From positions 127,493,450 to 127,557,449 of the forward strand of contig CP136069.1 in assembly GCA_032622095.1 (NCBI GenBank): a stretch of 64,000 bases of DNA, in the 5' to 3' direction. The notes beneath the pieces were generated by a model. That model saw only the letters and a list, made by a program, of their open reading frames with translations, did not search any database and was not told where the DNA came from. Of this stretch, positions 1-12,100 are shown piece by piece. Position numbers and translations under genes: made by a program. Source of the DNA: Siphonodentalium dalli (Eukaryota > Mollusca > Scaphopoda > Gadilida > Siphonodentaliidae). Position 1 is the first letter of the stretch. The number at the start of each line of letters is the position of its first letter.

Positions 1-30
1 ATGATGGGCCTACAGGTATATAGACTTGAG

Positions 31-485
31 TGCAAGCCTGCAAATAGCGTGTCTGTCATTTGTAGAATGAGGTCCACAGAGGGTGAATTTAGTGACGCTA
101 CACCGCATAGTGGGCTAGCATCACTAAATTTACCCTCTGGGGGCCTCATTCTGATTAGGGCCCTCAACTGCTATGGCAGTCCAAGGATAAGATTGAAGTT
201 CCCCAGTTGAAGTTGGTGATGTTCACCCATTTGGAGCCTCGATTATGGATTTTATCTTCTGCAAATTAGGGGATATAGAAACTTCCCAGATGGGAAAACG
301 TAACTAAAAACAATGTTAATTTGATACCATAGTTACTTCCCAGAAAATGAGGCCTAAACAGAATGAGGTCCCCAGAGGGTGAATTTAGTTATGCTAGCCC
401 GCTATGCAGGGTAGCATCACTAAATTCACCCTCTGTGGACCTCATTCTGCAAATGACAGACACGCTATTTGCAGGCTTAAGCGCA
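31..485. repeat. Foldback repeat made of two palindromes
   Basis: The left arm (about 31-120) and right arm (about 408-485) are reverse complements. Both carry the string CAAATAGCGTGTCTGTCATT or its complement next to a GAATGAGGTCC motif. Each arm sits in its own palindrome of about 90 bp (64-155 and 359-450) that pairs the same GAGGTCC..AGAGGGTGAATTTAGT unit. The whole is therefore an inverted pair of palindromes. No coding sequence or clear target duplication is seen. It is probably a non-autonomous foldback/TIR element. Confidence 0.7.
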
Positions 486-1360
486 AAAATTCATAAGTAA
501 TTGTATGTCATAATTTGCAAAGTTCTGTCCAATTCTTGTTAAAATATGACTAGATTCATAACGGTGATATTTGGTTAAATTTCATACCGAGTTATGTATA
601 ATCGAATTATTGAGGGATCGCGGGAGGGACTTGGATCATACGAATGACATATATTCATTGCTCCAATTATCTCTTAACATGAGCAATACAAAATGAAGTC
701 ACATTTCCGAACCAGTTCCATACAGCAGAACCTGATCTAGAAGATATTAGCGAAAAAACGTCAAATTCCCTCTTTCAGCTGTCATTTTAACGACCATCTT
801 GGGCGGGGAGTTCCAATTTTACCCTTAAAATGTGGCATTATATCTCTCAGAGTCATACGAACTGAATATGCCTAATTTTAAATCGTATATTTCATGGTGA
901 GATTAATTGCGACATTTATTAAATAATATAATCACGAAACGCTCTATAAATTTGGAAAACCCCTTAAAAAGAGGGGTTAAAGTGAAATTTCAGCGTGGCT
1001 CCATATCTAATATTAAAGAAGATGTACATATGTGCAAAGTTTCATGCTTTAGTAACAATTTGAACAACTGCCTTGAAAATTTGACTTAATCTACTCCACT
1101 ATATGTCCTATATATTATAGTGAATATTTATCGTCGTTTGATTTGCACCGAGTGAACTCATATTCCAAATCGTCACATCGACATGACATTGGGAACTCCC
1201 ATGTTTATTTCTATATTTCTGACGTCACGGATTTTGCGAACAAAATTGGTGGCCAGCGCCCCTAGCGTTAATTTACGAATTGCTTATAGGTTTGTGTTTT
1301 AATCATTAATTTCAAATGAGCTCATTGGTTTGACCTGAAATAGTTGATTCCGCTATTATA
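486..1360. other. AT-rich non-coding stretch, nothing recognised
   Basis: No convincing exon, RNA gene or repeat was recognised. The short open frames here have no family signature. Confidence 0.5.
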
Positions 1361-1697
1361 TATTAGTTTGATAACGATAATCATTGATCGTGGGAAATAG
1401 TATATTGGTTTAAAATATGTCTATTGATTATTAGTTTTACAATAAGGTCTATTAATTTTACAATAAGTTATTAGTTTTACAATAAGTTAATGACGGTTTT
1501 AGATATAGGTTTTACTATAAGTTATTAGTTTTACAATAAGGTTTATTAATTTTACAATAGGTTATTAGATTTACAATAAGTTAATTACGGTTTTATTTAT
1601 TAGTTTTACAATGAGTTATTAGTTTTACAATAAGGTCTATTAGTTTGATAACGATAATCACTGATCGTGAGAAATCGTCTATTGGTTTGAAATATGG
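1361..1697. repeat. AT-rich minisatellite block
   Basis: About ten imperfect copies of a TTAGTTTTACAATAAG-type unit lie between two copies of a longer flank containing GATAACGATAATCA (1371-1386 and 1649-1664). The flanks suggest duplication of the block margins during repeat expansion. No function is visible. Confidence 0.75.
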
Positions 1698-2287
1698 CTA
1701 TTGAAACGGAATGTACGTTTACTGAATATGAGCAAAGCTGTATTAATTGTTTGTTATTAGATATTAGTCGAACAATGAATACTATTAAATTAAAATAGAA
1801 CATTAATTTTGCATCGGTCAACGTTGATTGTGAATCTATATCTGTTAACACATAATTGTCTCTTATTGAATCAAAGAACGACCATTGGTTTGAAAATGGG
1901 GACTATTGTTTTGAAATAGATTGTAGTTGTTTTTACAAACCACCATTAACTTTTATTTCGTGTAATTTCCGACCGAATGGCTGCCCATAGGCGGTTCCTT
2001 AACAACCATTGTAAGCCATAGGAAATTTACGAACGTGAGAGCAAAATATGTGTTAAAAAGCTACAATGGGGTTGAAATGTGCATGGGGAACATGTCCGGT
2101 TTACGAACGATATTTATACACATGTTTTAGTTCGGTTTCCTAAATCAAAAAGTAACTAAGACATCTGTTTACGCTGGATTAAACAATGCCAACGACCACA
2201 CTCGGATCCTAATGTTATTTAATTTCCAATATTAATATAACAGATTTCAAACTAAAACGTGGAAATAGTCCCGATCGATGATGCGTT

Positions 2288-4047
2288 ATGAATATTAATT
2301 GTAAATCCATTTACTTCCCCTGCCATGCTGGTGTTAGGCAAGGTGAGAACCTATCCCCCCTACTATTCACACTGTACTTGAACGATTTGCAAGAATATTT
2401 ACTTGATAACGACGTAGTGGGCTTAAAAACAATAGACCTAGAAATAGAGAATCGACTCAACTGTTATGTGAAAATATTCATGATTATGTACGCCGATGAT
2501 ACGACAATCATGGCGGAAACCCCAAAAGTATTACAACAACAACTGGACCTCTTTGAAAAATATTGCAATAAATGGAAATTAACAGTGAATATCGAGAAAA
2601 CGAAAATTGTCAACTTTTCGAAGACCAGTCTTCCAAAAAAGACAAAATTTCTGTTCAAAGGAAGAAGAATCGAAACAGTAAACAAATTTAATTACCTAGG
2701 AATAATATTTTGCAAATCTGGATCATTCACGACGGCAAAAAAGGCCCTGGCAGAAAAAGCTACCAAAGCCATGTACTCAGTTATTGGCAATTCGCGAAAG
2801 CACTGTCTCTCGATCAAAACCCAACTTGATTTGTTCGACTTGCACGTTATGCCAATTTTATTATATGGTTGCGAGATTTGGGGTTTCGGTAACAATGATA
2901 TTCTTGAAAAAGTTCATCGAAAATTTATGAAGCATATTCTTCACCTGAGGCCATCTACTCCCAACTTTATGCTGTATGGGGAATGTGGGAGACTACCAAT
3001 TGACGTGTATATAAACACGAGAATAATAAAATATTGGTGCAAAATTATGAACAGTGAGGAGGTGAGATATCCCAGAATACTTCTGAAATTAGCACAGACT
3101 ATGTTCGATATCAACGCTAATCATTTCCCTTTGTTACACCGAATCTATGATTTATTAGACCATTGTAACCAATTACATGCATGGCACATGGAACGCATAC
3201 CGGATACTGCCCAATTCGTTTCGTATATAAAGTGTAGTTTAATTTCACAATTCACGGATAATTGGGAAACTGATATGAACAACTCCAGTCGTGGTAAGAT
3301 ATACCAAATTTTTAAACATGACTTATCTTTTGAAAGGTATCTAACGTTGAACGTAGTAAACCGGATTACATTATGTAAATTTAGAACCAGTAATCACCAT
3401 TTACCTATTGAAACAGGACGCTGGCGAAAACCTGAACAAACTAACCGACTATGTCCACTCTGTAACTCCAGAAAGATTGGAGATGAATTTCATTATCTTC
3501 TTGAATGCGAGAGACTATCACCCGAAAGACAGCGATTACTATCAAAATTTACTAACAAAAAACAAAATACTATCACAATGAGTGAAATACTTAACCAGAA
3601 CAATTCAACAGACATACGGAAATTGTGCGACTTTATTAAAATAATCAATCGTAAACTTATAAATTCAGATAAGCTTGGGTAGATACCGAAAAAGATAGTA
3701 AATGACACAGTATTCCTACGAACCTAACACGAAATAACATGTGCAAGCGACTAAACCAGAGTGGATACATACTCTTAATTATATTACCTCGCTGGTAATA
3801 TAATTGAGGGTGTCTATGCACTTTGTGTGGATCAGTCATATATGACACCATAGTATATAGCGTCAGCAGACAGCATGCACCTATGGCAAACAGGTATATT
3901 ATTTATATTGTAAATACTTTTCATATATTATAATGTATATCATTTGTATTTATATTATGTAAGTCATGTACATAAAATGTATTATATGTTATCTTAATAC
4001 CTATGTATTATGGGTCAAAAAGATTAAACGAATTGAATTGAATTGTG
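2288..4047 (+). mobile_element. LINE A: 5'-truncated non-LTR retrotransposon with partial reverse transcriptase
   Basis: An open frame of 464 codons (2288-3682) encodes the C-terminal part of a LINE reverse transcriptase. It starts just before the conserved RQGENLSPLLF block, followed by the catalytic MYADDT box (residues about 67-72), the thumb block NYLGIIF and a long C-terminal domain. The end has a zinc knuckle of the CPLC..H..C type near residues 400-420. The endonuclease and the N-terminal half of the RT are missing, so it is dead on arrival by 5' truncation. The 3' UTR (3683-4047) is AT-rich and ends in a short GAATTGAATTGAATTG tail, typical of target-primed LINE insertions. Its protein resembles LINE B near 60-61.7 kb (shared SNHHLP.ETG.W block), so both belong to one family. 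I cannot assign the clade reliably. Confidence 0.9.
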
Positions 4048-5360
4048 CCGCGAGTATTTGTTTAATGTGAAGTGTTTTTCGTTATAAGTGTATACACGTG
4101 TTGCTGTTATAACACCGTGGTAATATTGAGTTCAAATGTCTGCTATTCACACTAACCTGTAGGATCTCCTGCGAACGTTTTACTGAATCCATTTGAGAAT
4201 CTAAAGCTTCCTCCATATTAATGCGACAATGTACGTGTAAATGAGAATCAACAGATGTTTTCCAAGATAAGTTCACACATTGCACGTGCTTCGCGGTGTA
4301 TACATACAACCTTCATCGAACGAGTTCACTTTGTGCCATTGTTGCCACAATGTCATGGCAACATATAACTGACTCCATGATAGTCGGCGTTTTCTTTAAT
4401 CTACTTTAGTGGCGGCAAAATAGGATGTGGAATTTTAAAAGACCATTATTTGATAATCCTTTGCATCCCATCTGATGTCGCCGGGGCTCATGCAGGACGC
4501 TCGAGGTATGGGAAACTGATATCGTTATATTTATTTCGACAAAAGAGGGATTATAGATTAATTACCACATGTACACCTCCTTTTGGTTTATTTCATCAAG
4601 GTGTGAACTATTAGCATAGCTTCGATATTAAATTTGCTATTTGATATTGAAGTTATATAATGGCTTCATTTACACAGTTTGATTCAACGTAAACATCGAT
4701 CTTTGTTGGTTATCGGAAATGGCCTAACAATCACACCTGGTTTTTTGTTTAAATCTGGTTCTATTTTTGTTTATATCTAACGACAGTCACTTTTACAAGA
4801 TGCCATATATACACACATGGGTATCTTGAAAATAGTGAAACTCAGAAAGAAGCTATATTATCGTGTTACATGGCGTTAACAACACTGACCGTTCTCATCG
4901 GAAGCTTGAGATGGCTTGTGGTGCTTAGTAACAGTAACCATGTAGCCTATTGGTGGGCAGAACGTACGGATAGGTCCATTATCCTTGCCCCATGGGGGTT
5001 CCAAAACACTGAGGTATCCAGGTGGAAAATATATTTTTTTGACCTTTTTGGTGTTTTTGACCTGCAAATTTCAGTATAATCAGGAAAGCCAATAAAATAA
5101 GACAAATGTTGAATAAAATATACTTGAATATCAGATATTTATTATATCTGGGTTGCTTAACATTTATGATGTGCAAAAAGTTATATTATCCAACAATTTT
5201 TTGACCATAATCATAAATGACTTCAATCGATCTGCAAGTCATTTCTTATAATCATATACCAGTACATTTTAATAGAACATTAATGATTTGAATAACTTTT
5301 CAAAAGTACCACAACAATTGCGAGTAACATTTATTGTTCAAATCCCAAACACAGTCTCCC
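4048..5360. other. Non-coding stretch, nothing recognised
   Basis: Only short shadow frames are present. No exon with credible splice sites and no homology signal was found. Confidence 0.5.
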
Positions 5361-5369
5361 AATAACAAC

Positions 5370-5478
5370 ACGCAACTTGAAGTGACGTAGGTGGTTTATC
5401 GCTTTTTGCGAAGTGGAAACTACGGTCGGCTTGGAGTGACGTAGTGTTCATCGCTTTTCATGAAGTGGTCCACTTCGG
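5370..5478. repeat. Short imperfect direct repeat
   Basis: Two adjacent copies of about 50 bp share CTTG.AGTGACGTAG, ATCGCTTTT and GAAGTGG. Each includes a TGACGTAG core. Confidence 0.55.
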
Positions 5479-5741
5479 TTATTGCCTGATGAACATCGGA
5501 AACATGCGTGTAACCGTATCGCGATTTGAACTGATTCTTAAGGTAGCTAATTGTGTGGATACAGAGGGTGTGCAATTATAAGTGAATGCACTGGATTACA
5601 AGGTCAAGGTATATATTGTTAGGCCAATCTTCTTCAACTACCTCCGTTGTTTGGTCAATATTAATCCTGGATTAATCCTGAGATCAATCTTAATGTATAT
5701 CTTGATTAAAACAATATCTAATCACTTCCGATTATACAGGG

Positions 5742-6040
5742 GTACGGCCATTTATGGGACCATCGCCTATTATATACTCCAACATAATATATGCAACAAA
5801 TAAATGAACTTGAGCCATGGATTAGTTAAAAATACACGATATTTACTTTATGAACGACACGAACAACATGGTAAATATAATGACTGCAGCCATTAATTCA
5901 TTTTCATTATAATTACTATGTGTTTACATCGTTCATAGAGCACACGAGTGTTTTTTACACTCATCCATGGCTCAAATTCATTCAACTGTTGCATGTATTC
6001 TGTTGAGTATAAAGGGAGAGAGTCCCATAAATGACCATGC
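5742..6040. repeat. Foldback/TIR element with ~125-bp arms
   Basis: The left arm (about 5755-5880) pairs with the right arm (about 5920-6040). The termini are CCATTTATGGGAC and GTCCCATAAATG, and internal matches include GAGCCATGGAT and ATGAACGA. It lies directly upstream of the first recognised protease exon. No transposase is present. Confidence 0.7.
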
Positions 6041-6095
6041 AGCTTTAGTGTAGTATATAGCCCATTAAGTATTTATTTATATTTAAGCATATAAG

Positions 6096-6169
6096 AATGG
6101 CCTGGCGTTTCCATTACAGCTACGACATGTTCTATGAGTACAACGCAGAAAAATTTCTAGATCTCGCAG
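6096..6169 (+). CDS. Metalloprotease exon: segment before the active site
   Basis: Reads about 24 residues, including YDMFYEYNAEKFLDLAG once joined to the next exon. This matches the reprolysin stretch that precedes the conserved G.AY.G..C strand. The donor GCAG|GTGAGT at 6170 is strong and leaves phase 1. The acceptor is less certain: AG at 6094-6095 is used here, while AG at 6086-6087 is an in-frame alternative. The in-frame ATG at 6097 is unlikely to be the true start, because about half the protease domain would be missing. Upstream exons were not recognised. Confidence 0.75.
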
Positions 6170-9100
6170 GTGAGTTTATGCATGTATGTAAGTACTACAG
6201 TCAGATGATATGTATTCACCTGTTCAACACTGAGTGGATTCTCCCATTCAGTGATAAATGTATGCACATGGGTGGTCTTTAATTCATCAAATTACACATG
6301 TCAAATTACATGAAGCATGGACAGCTTACACTGGTCAAATTGAGTTTACACAACATTAACAAGCTCACTAAAATATGACAATTCTCCATGTTGGTAATTC
6401 AAGGCATTTGATCTTAGTTGAATGCTGAGTGATTCATTCAACTGTTAACATTATTAAAGAGTGTGTTTTTAAAGAGCTTTTTTTGGAAGAAGCTATTTTA
6501 AAGAGCGTCACCAGGACCACGTGGTCATTCCGCCTACTCATACATGGTCAAACCGTCACGTGATCATTCCGCCTACACATACATGGTCAAACCGTTAGGA
6601 AGTTTTGTGGCAAACTTGTAGCATTACGAAACGTGTAAGGGTACGTTCATACACTGGCAAGTTTGCACGATGTGGTTTGCAGGCAAGTTGTCGTAGAGAA
6701 CGATATGATGCCATACTATGAACGGAAACAAGCACATAAAGTGCATCTGTGCCACAGCTAACTATACGTGCTAAGTAAAATCTCTGTAGTTCCACGAGTA
6801 ACGATGCTACCGGAATTTGCCTGTAAATATCATGCAATTATCTCGCAAGAATAAATCATACAGATATTTGAAGGCAAATTCCAATAGCACTGTTACAAGT
6901 GGAATTAGATCAATGTTACTTCTCATGTCGTTCCCTTTGGTAAAGATGCATATTATGTGCACGGTTCCGTTCATATTCTTGCACCATGTGGTTTTCTATG
7001 ACGAAATTGCCTCAAAAACATACCGTGCAAACTTGCCAGTGTATGAACGTACCCTAACAAAGAGGAATACTCAAATCTTCTGATAACATCAGATAACATG
7101 GGGAAAAATAATGGTACTGTGGTAAACAGGCCCGATCATTTCGTGATTTAACAGGCCTACTGGAAGTTCTAGAACCTAAATTGCTTTTTTCTCGCTTCAG
7201 TTTTTTCTACATCTGTTTGTCGCTAATGTGCTAATGTAAGATATATAGTTCATGCGCAGCCAACGCTATTCAGACATCAGATAAATGGTCTTATCTGCGC
7301 GACAAGACTATGTTATGATTGAAGCTAATAGAGAATATCGGCGGTCGCACCTTGGACTTATCTCTACCACCGGGTTATTGTTCGTTGGGGCCACTATCTC
7401 AAAACGTGTAGCTTTGGCGCCGTAAAATCACACGACTTTTTCCGCCAAAGTGCATATTCATAGCAATACCATAGTAACAAACGTTATATGTTACACGTAC
7501 GTGTGGATGATCCTGGTCCTGATCCCGATCCTAGGATATCCTAGTCAAAAGTAATTCTTACAATTTGTTGTCGGATCTAATCCATTGATAACCCTTATGT
7601 GTAAGTTATTGTATGCTATGACATACCATAGAATAATCTATACATTTAAAACTAAAATTCCAGTATTTTGAATTATGCACCTCTGATTTTCGCAGGGAAA
7701 GCGTACATGGGCGCAATGTGTGGTGGAAATCGGGTGAGCGCTAACGAAGATCATGGCTGGTATGACTCTGCATGGACAGCTTCTCACGAAATGGGACATA
7801 AGTGAGTCAATTTGAATCACATGCCAGAATCTTTCTCATATAATTGTTAAAGATGGTCTGTCACTTCCGGGCCACGATTACAACAACAACAACAATATTT
7901 GTATAAATCCGGATGTCAAGACTGCAAATAGCTAGCTATTTTGCTAATAAATACAGATAGGCCTAACACTGAAGATAGGGTATATTGTATATTGTTAAGG
8001 CATACCAAAGTGGTTTATCACATAATTAGCCCCTAAACCCGGCCTCATATTTTAGTAAGACACACGTGTATTATCGGCACGGACAGTGACGAAAGAGCTT
8101 AGAGCAATGATTTCGATTTAAATGCCGGAACTTTATTATTATGTTAATAAGAATATAACTATAATATTAGATTTGTGTTGGGTTATTTAGTGTTGATTAT
8201 GAGATAAGTGTGGTTGAAAAATTATGTCGGTTACAATCTAACATACTGTTTATAAGGCCGGATTATTATTCACATGGCCGGATTATCAAAATAAGGCCGA
8301 ATTATGCATATACCCCCCGTGTCGCAGCTGATCGGCAATTTGCCGTGAGTGAGGTTGCTAACAAGATAGAGTTGTTCTTCTTGTTACGCTCAGACCGTAT
8401 TCACGTGGATTTCCAAACAGAGCCGCTATCGGTTACACTGGTGTAAATGTTTTCCATAGGCCTCAGTGCTAACGTTTTAGCGTATAGTGTTGGCAATATA
8501 AATGTTGGGTCCAAAATTTTCTTTAAATCTGAAAAATTGACATTTTGGGAAACTTTTTACACAAAAAAATCATGTCTGTCTAGCAGGGAATTCGCCTTTA
8601 AATCTTATGTTTTCGTAACTAGTGTCAGAACCGCATAAAAAAATACAGTCATATTTTAGACCACACCAAAAAATTCAAACTTCACTACAAAGGGTTAATT
8701 CCTGTGCCAATGGTTATTTTACCTATGGGAAATCATAGGGAAGAGGTGTGATGATTTTTTTATGTGAAAAGCACACAAGGCTATTGACCAATCAGGGCCC
8801 AGTGTCTATTTTATTCTCTCCTATATATTCCTCCCGCATCCGCTAGATGTCACTCGGAACCTTATTTACACCAGTGTAACCTAAAGCGATAGCCCGCTTT
8901 TTCGCGGAATAATTGTAACTCCCTACATTTCTTCAGAATTGCCCATCAATGGAAAAAATGTGTTCAAAAACAATATCACTTCTGTGGTTCTTTATTTATC
9001 ACACACAATTTAACCCCACCCCCTTTAACAAATTATTCATCAAAAAAGCACAATTTTCAACCACCAGTCATGTTCAGGCCCCATTTTCACTCAGTTTTAG

Positions 9101-12100
9101 GGGTCTGGTGTTGCAAACTTGGATCAGCTATGGAAGACTGTTCAATATTCTTTCCATGAGAGAACTTCTGGTGATGTGAGGTCATTGAGTCCAGATCTGA
9201 TCAGCTGAGCATCAAGCGCATGACTTTATCAGCACATTGAAGAATAAAATATGACATTTTCAGGTCTGCAAGGGTGATCCAAGATAACTGGATGTGGGTG
9301 TATATTGAATTAGTTGAATAAAGATATGCTCTCTTTGAATTGCTGAAGCATTTTCTTAAATGTGTCCAAGTTTTAGTGCTATTAACCTTCAAATGACCAT
9401 ACCCACCAGTGGAAATGACACACTTTTATGATATATATCTGTATATCACTGGCTATAAAATCCAAAATACTTGTTAAATTAGGTTCTTATAACAATTGAT
9501 ATATGTGTCGTTGACATGCCCATGTTATGGGTCATTTGCATTATCATGTGACTATTACCACCTTGAATTTTTTGGAAAATACCTTGAAAAATTGGTATTT
9601 TTTATGAAAAATCTTACTATTTTTTTGGCTGATGTAAGTGAAAGAAGGCATCAGCAGCAAGAATAGCCACATCAAGCATGAGATATTCATTGGACTGAAA
9701 GACCAGGCTCTGTAAAATGCATTAAAATGCTTTAAAGTGACTCCCAGGAATCAAAAATGATAAAAAGCTATTTTTTCCCTTTAGGTTACACTGGTGTAAA
9801 TGTTTTCCATAGGCCTCAGTGCTAACGTTTTAGCGTATAGTGTTGGCAATATAAATGTTGGGTCCAAAATTTTCTTTAAATCTGAAAAATTGACATTTTG
9901 GGAAACTTTTTACACAAAAAAATCATGTCTGTCTAGCAGGGAATTCGCCTTTAAATCTTATGTTTTCGTAACTAGTGTCAGAACCGCATAAAAAAATACA
10001 GTCATATTTTAGACCACACCAAAAAATTCAAACTTCACTACAAAGGGTTAATTCCTGTGCCAATGGTTATTTTACCTATGGGAAATCATAGGGAAGAGGT
10101 GTGATGATTTTTTTATGTGAAAAGCACACAAGGCTATTGACCAATCAGGGCCCAGTGTCTATTTTATTCTCTCCTATATATTCCCCCCGCATCCGCTAGA
10201 TGTCACTCGGAACCTTATTTACACCAGTGTAACCTATCAGGCTGTAACAGCCGCATGAATGCCATAAGCCATTCTAAATAAATTTATATTAATTTATAGA
10301 AGCTTTCCCGGACAGGTGTCATCAACAAAATTCCATTATGCGCTCTAAATCGCGTTGGATAAAATTTTACCAAACATAATATTGCAATTAGCACCACGCG
10401 AACGTTAGATAAATTTTACCCAATGTTGGGCAATGTTTTTACTCAACGCACGGTAATATTAATTTTGCTTCTGCGTTGGGAGATTTTTTTGTACCCGAAC
10501 ATTTACGCAACTGTAACGAAACTGAACGGTCCATATTCATTTGAAAACTGTCTAGAACAAGCCAGAATTAATTGAAACTGACAAAACACTTCAATCAAAA
10601 TGTTAGATTTAATTGATGAAATACACATACCGGCAGTGTAGCGAGGGGACTGAACTCTGTTTTTTCAGCTTGCTTAATTAACACAGCGTGTAAGCATGTA
10701 CTCGAGGATTTCCGTATTTTACGATTTATTGCTTCGACTTTCTTACGAATTTTCGGTTATTTAGACTGTGATGGCTTTCCATAAACGTTTGAACACACTA
10801 AATTATCTTATGTGCCAACAAAGCTTCTTTTTCCTATATCCCGGTCGATGGTTCATGTATTTATTACATGATCATATACTCTTATTCCATATGCCCATTC
10901 TATAAATAGTGATATGCAACGTCCGTTGCATAATAGAAAATAATGCCGGTGACCTTTGTCTTCCGGTTTGTCGTCTATTTACATTTCATACGCTATGTCG
11001 CAAAAATACTATGGCTTCTAATATTTTTCCAACAAACTCTAATGAATGGTGAGTTTGAAAAGTTATTTCATTAAATACACGCCATTAAATACGTCGAAAG
11101 TCTTTATTTATCTGGCACTATTTCGTTACGCGGGCAAACAACGCATAGTTAAGTGAAATACCTTAATTGTTTAATTAAGTATGTTTTATCGAGATTTTGG
11201 ATCATATAATAAATAGAGTCCCCAGTTTTTAACGGAATTTACTAAACTCGTCAAGTAAATTAGGTCTGGACTCGTTTTGTAAATTCCGCTATAAACTGGG
11301 GACTCGTTGTAGTTTTCTATATATCAAATAAAAGTGGGGAATTAAAATAATGTTGCTCATTTAGTTAGCAAATTGATTTCAACGGAGGACAACATGGGAT
11401 CTTATGGTTCTTATATTTATGCTGCATAATTTCAATGACATCATGAAGATTCTCAAATATAGAACATTGTTTATGGGTAGTTGCCTTTCTAAATAAATAT
11501 ACTAACATATCAGGAATAATTAAGTCTCCTTTCATGATCTTCAGAAATGATATTATGGATATATGGATTTCAATTTTGAAAAAAGAATAAATTTTACAGA
11601 AGTTTTTGATACCTGAAGACAGTGAAATTATAAATATAATTCACGCCATAAAAGTAAAGTAATGAGGTTGATGGTTCCTAGATATTGTGTCACAATAATC
11701 CCCAACAAAATTCATGAGAAAATCCATTTTGAAATACCAGGAAATTATGGCAAAATGTGCGTCTGACCCCTAACAGAGGGGTACATGATTCCTGCGTACC
11801 ACTTTGAAATCAACCCAATCCCGCGTACAAAAACAGTAATAAGTACAGAATAAGTAATGAGAAATAATTAACGGAATCCATTTTCGTGAATTCTCTCACC
11901 AGCTTTCGATTTTTATAAATGTACTTTTGAAAAATATAGTTTGGAAAATCGAACGCTGGTATACATAGCGGGAGGTAGTTTACTTCTCTGTGTCAGAAGA
12001 AACAAAATTTAAATATCGCCTGAACAAGCGAGATCACAGAGTCGCGGCTGTATTGGACCCAGCCCGTTCCGTACATGGTTTCAGAGATTCAATCAGTTCC

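Noticed and set aside
6097-6282. ATG at 6097 as the true start of a short protein
   Set aside because: The sequence up to 6169 matches the interior of a reprolysin domain and a strong donor follows. Continuing into the intron gives no recognisable protein.
8447-9991. Identical 63-codon frames in two copies
   Set aside because: Identity reflects the duplicated 451-bp element, not a conserved protein. No domain or start context.
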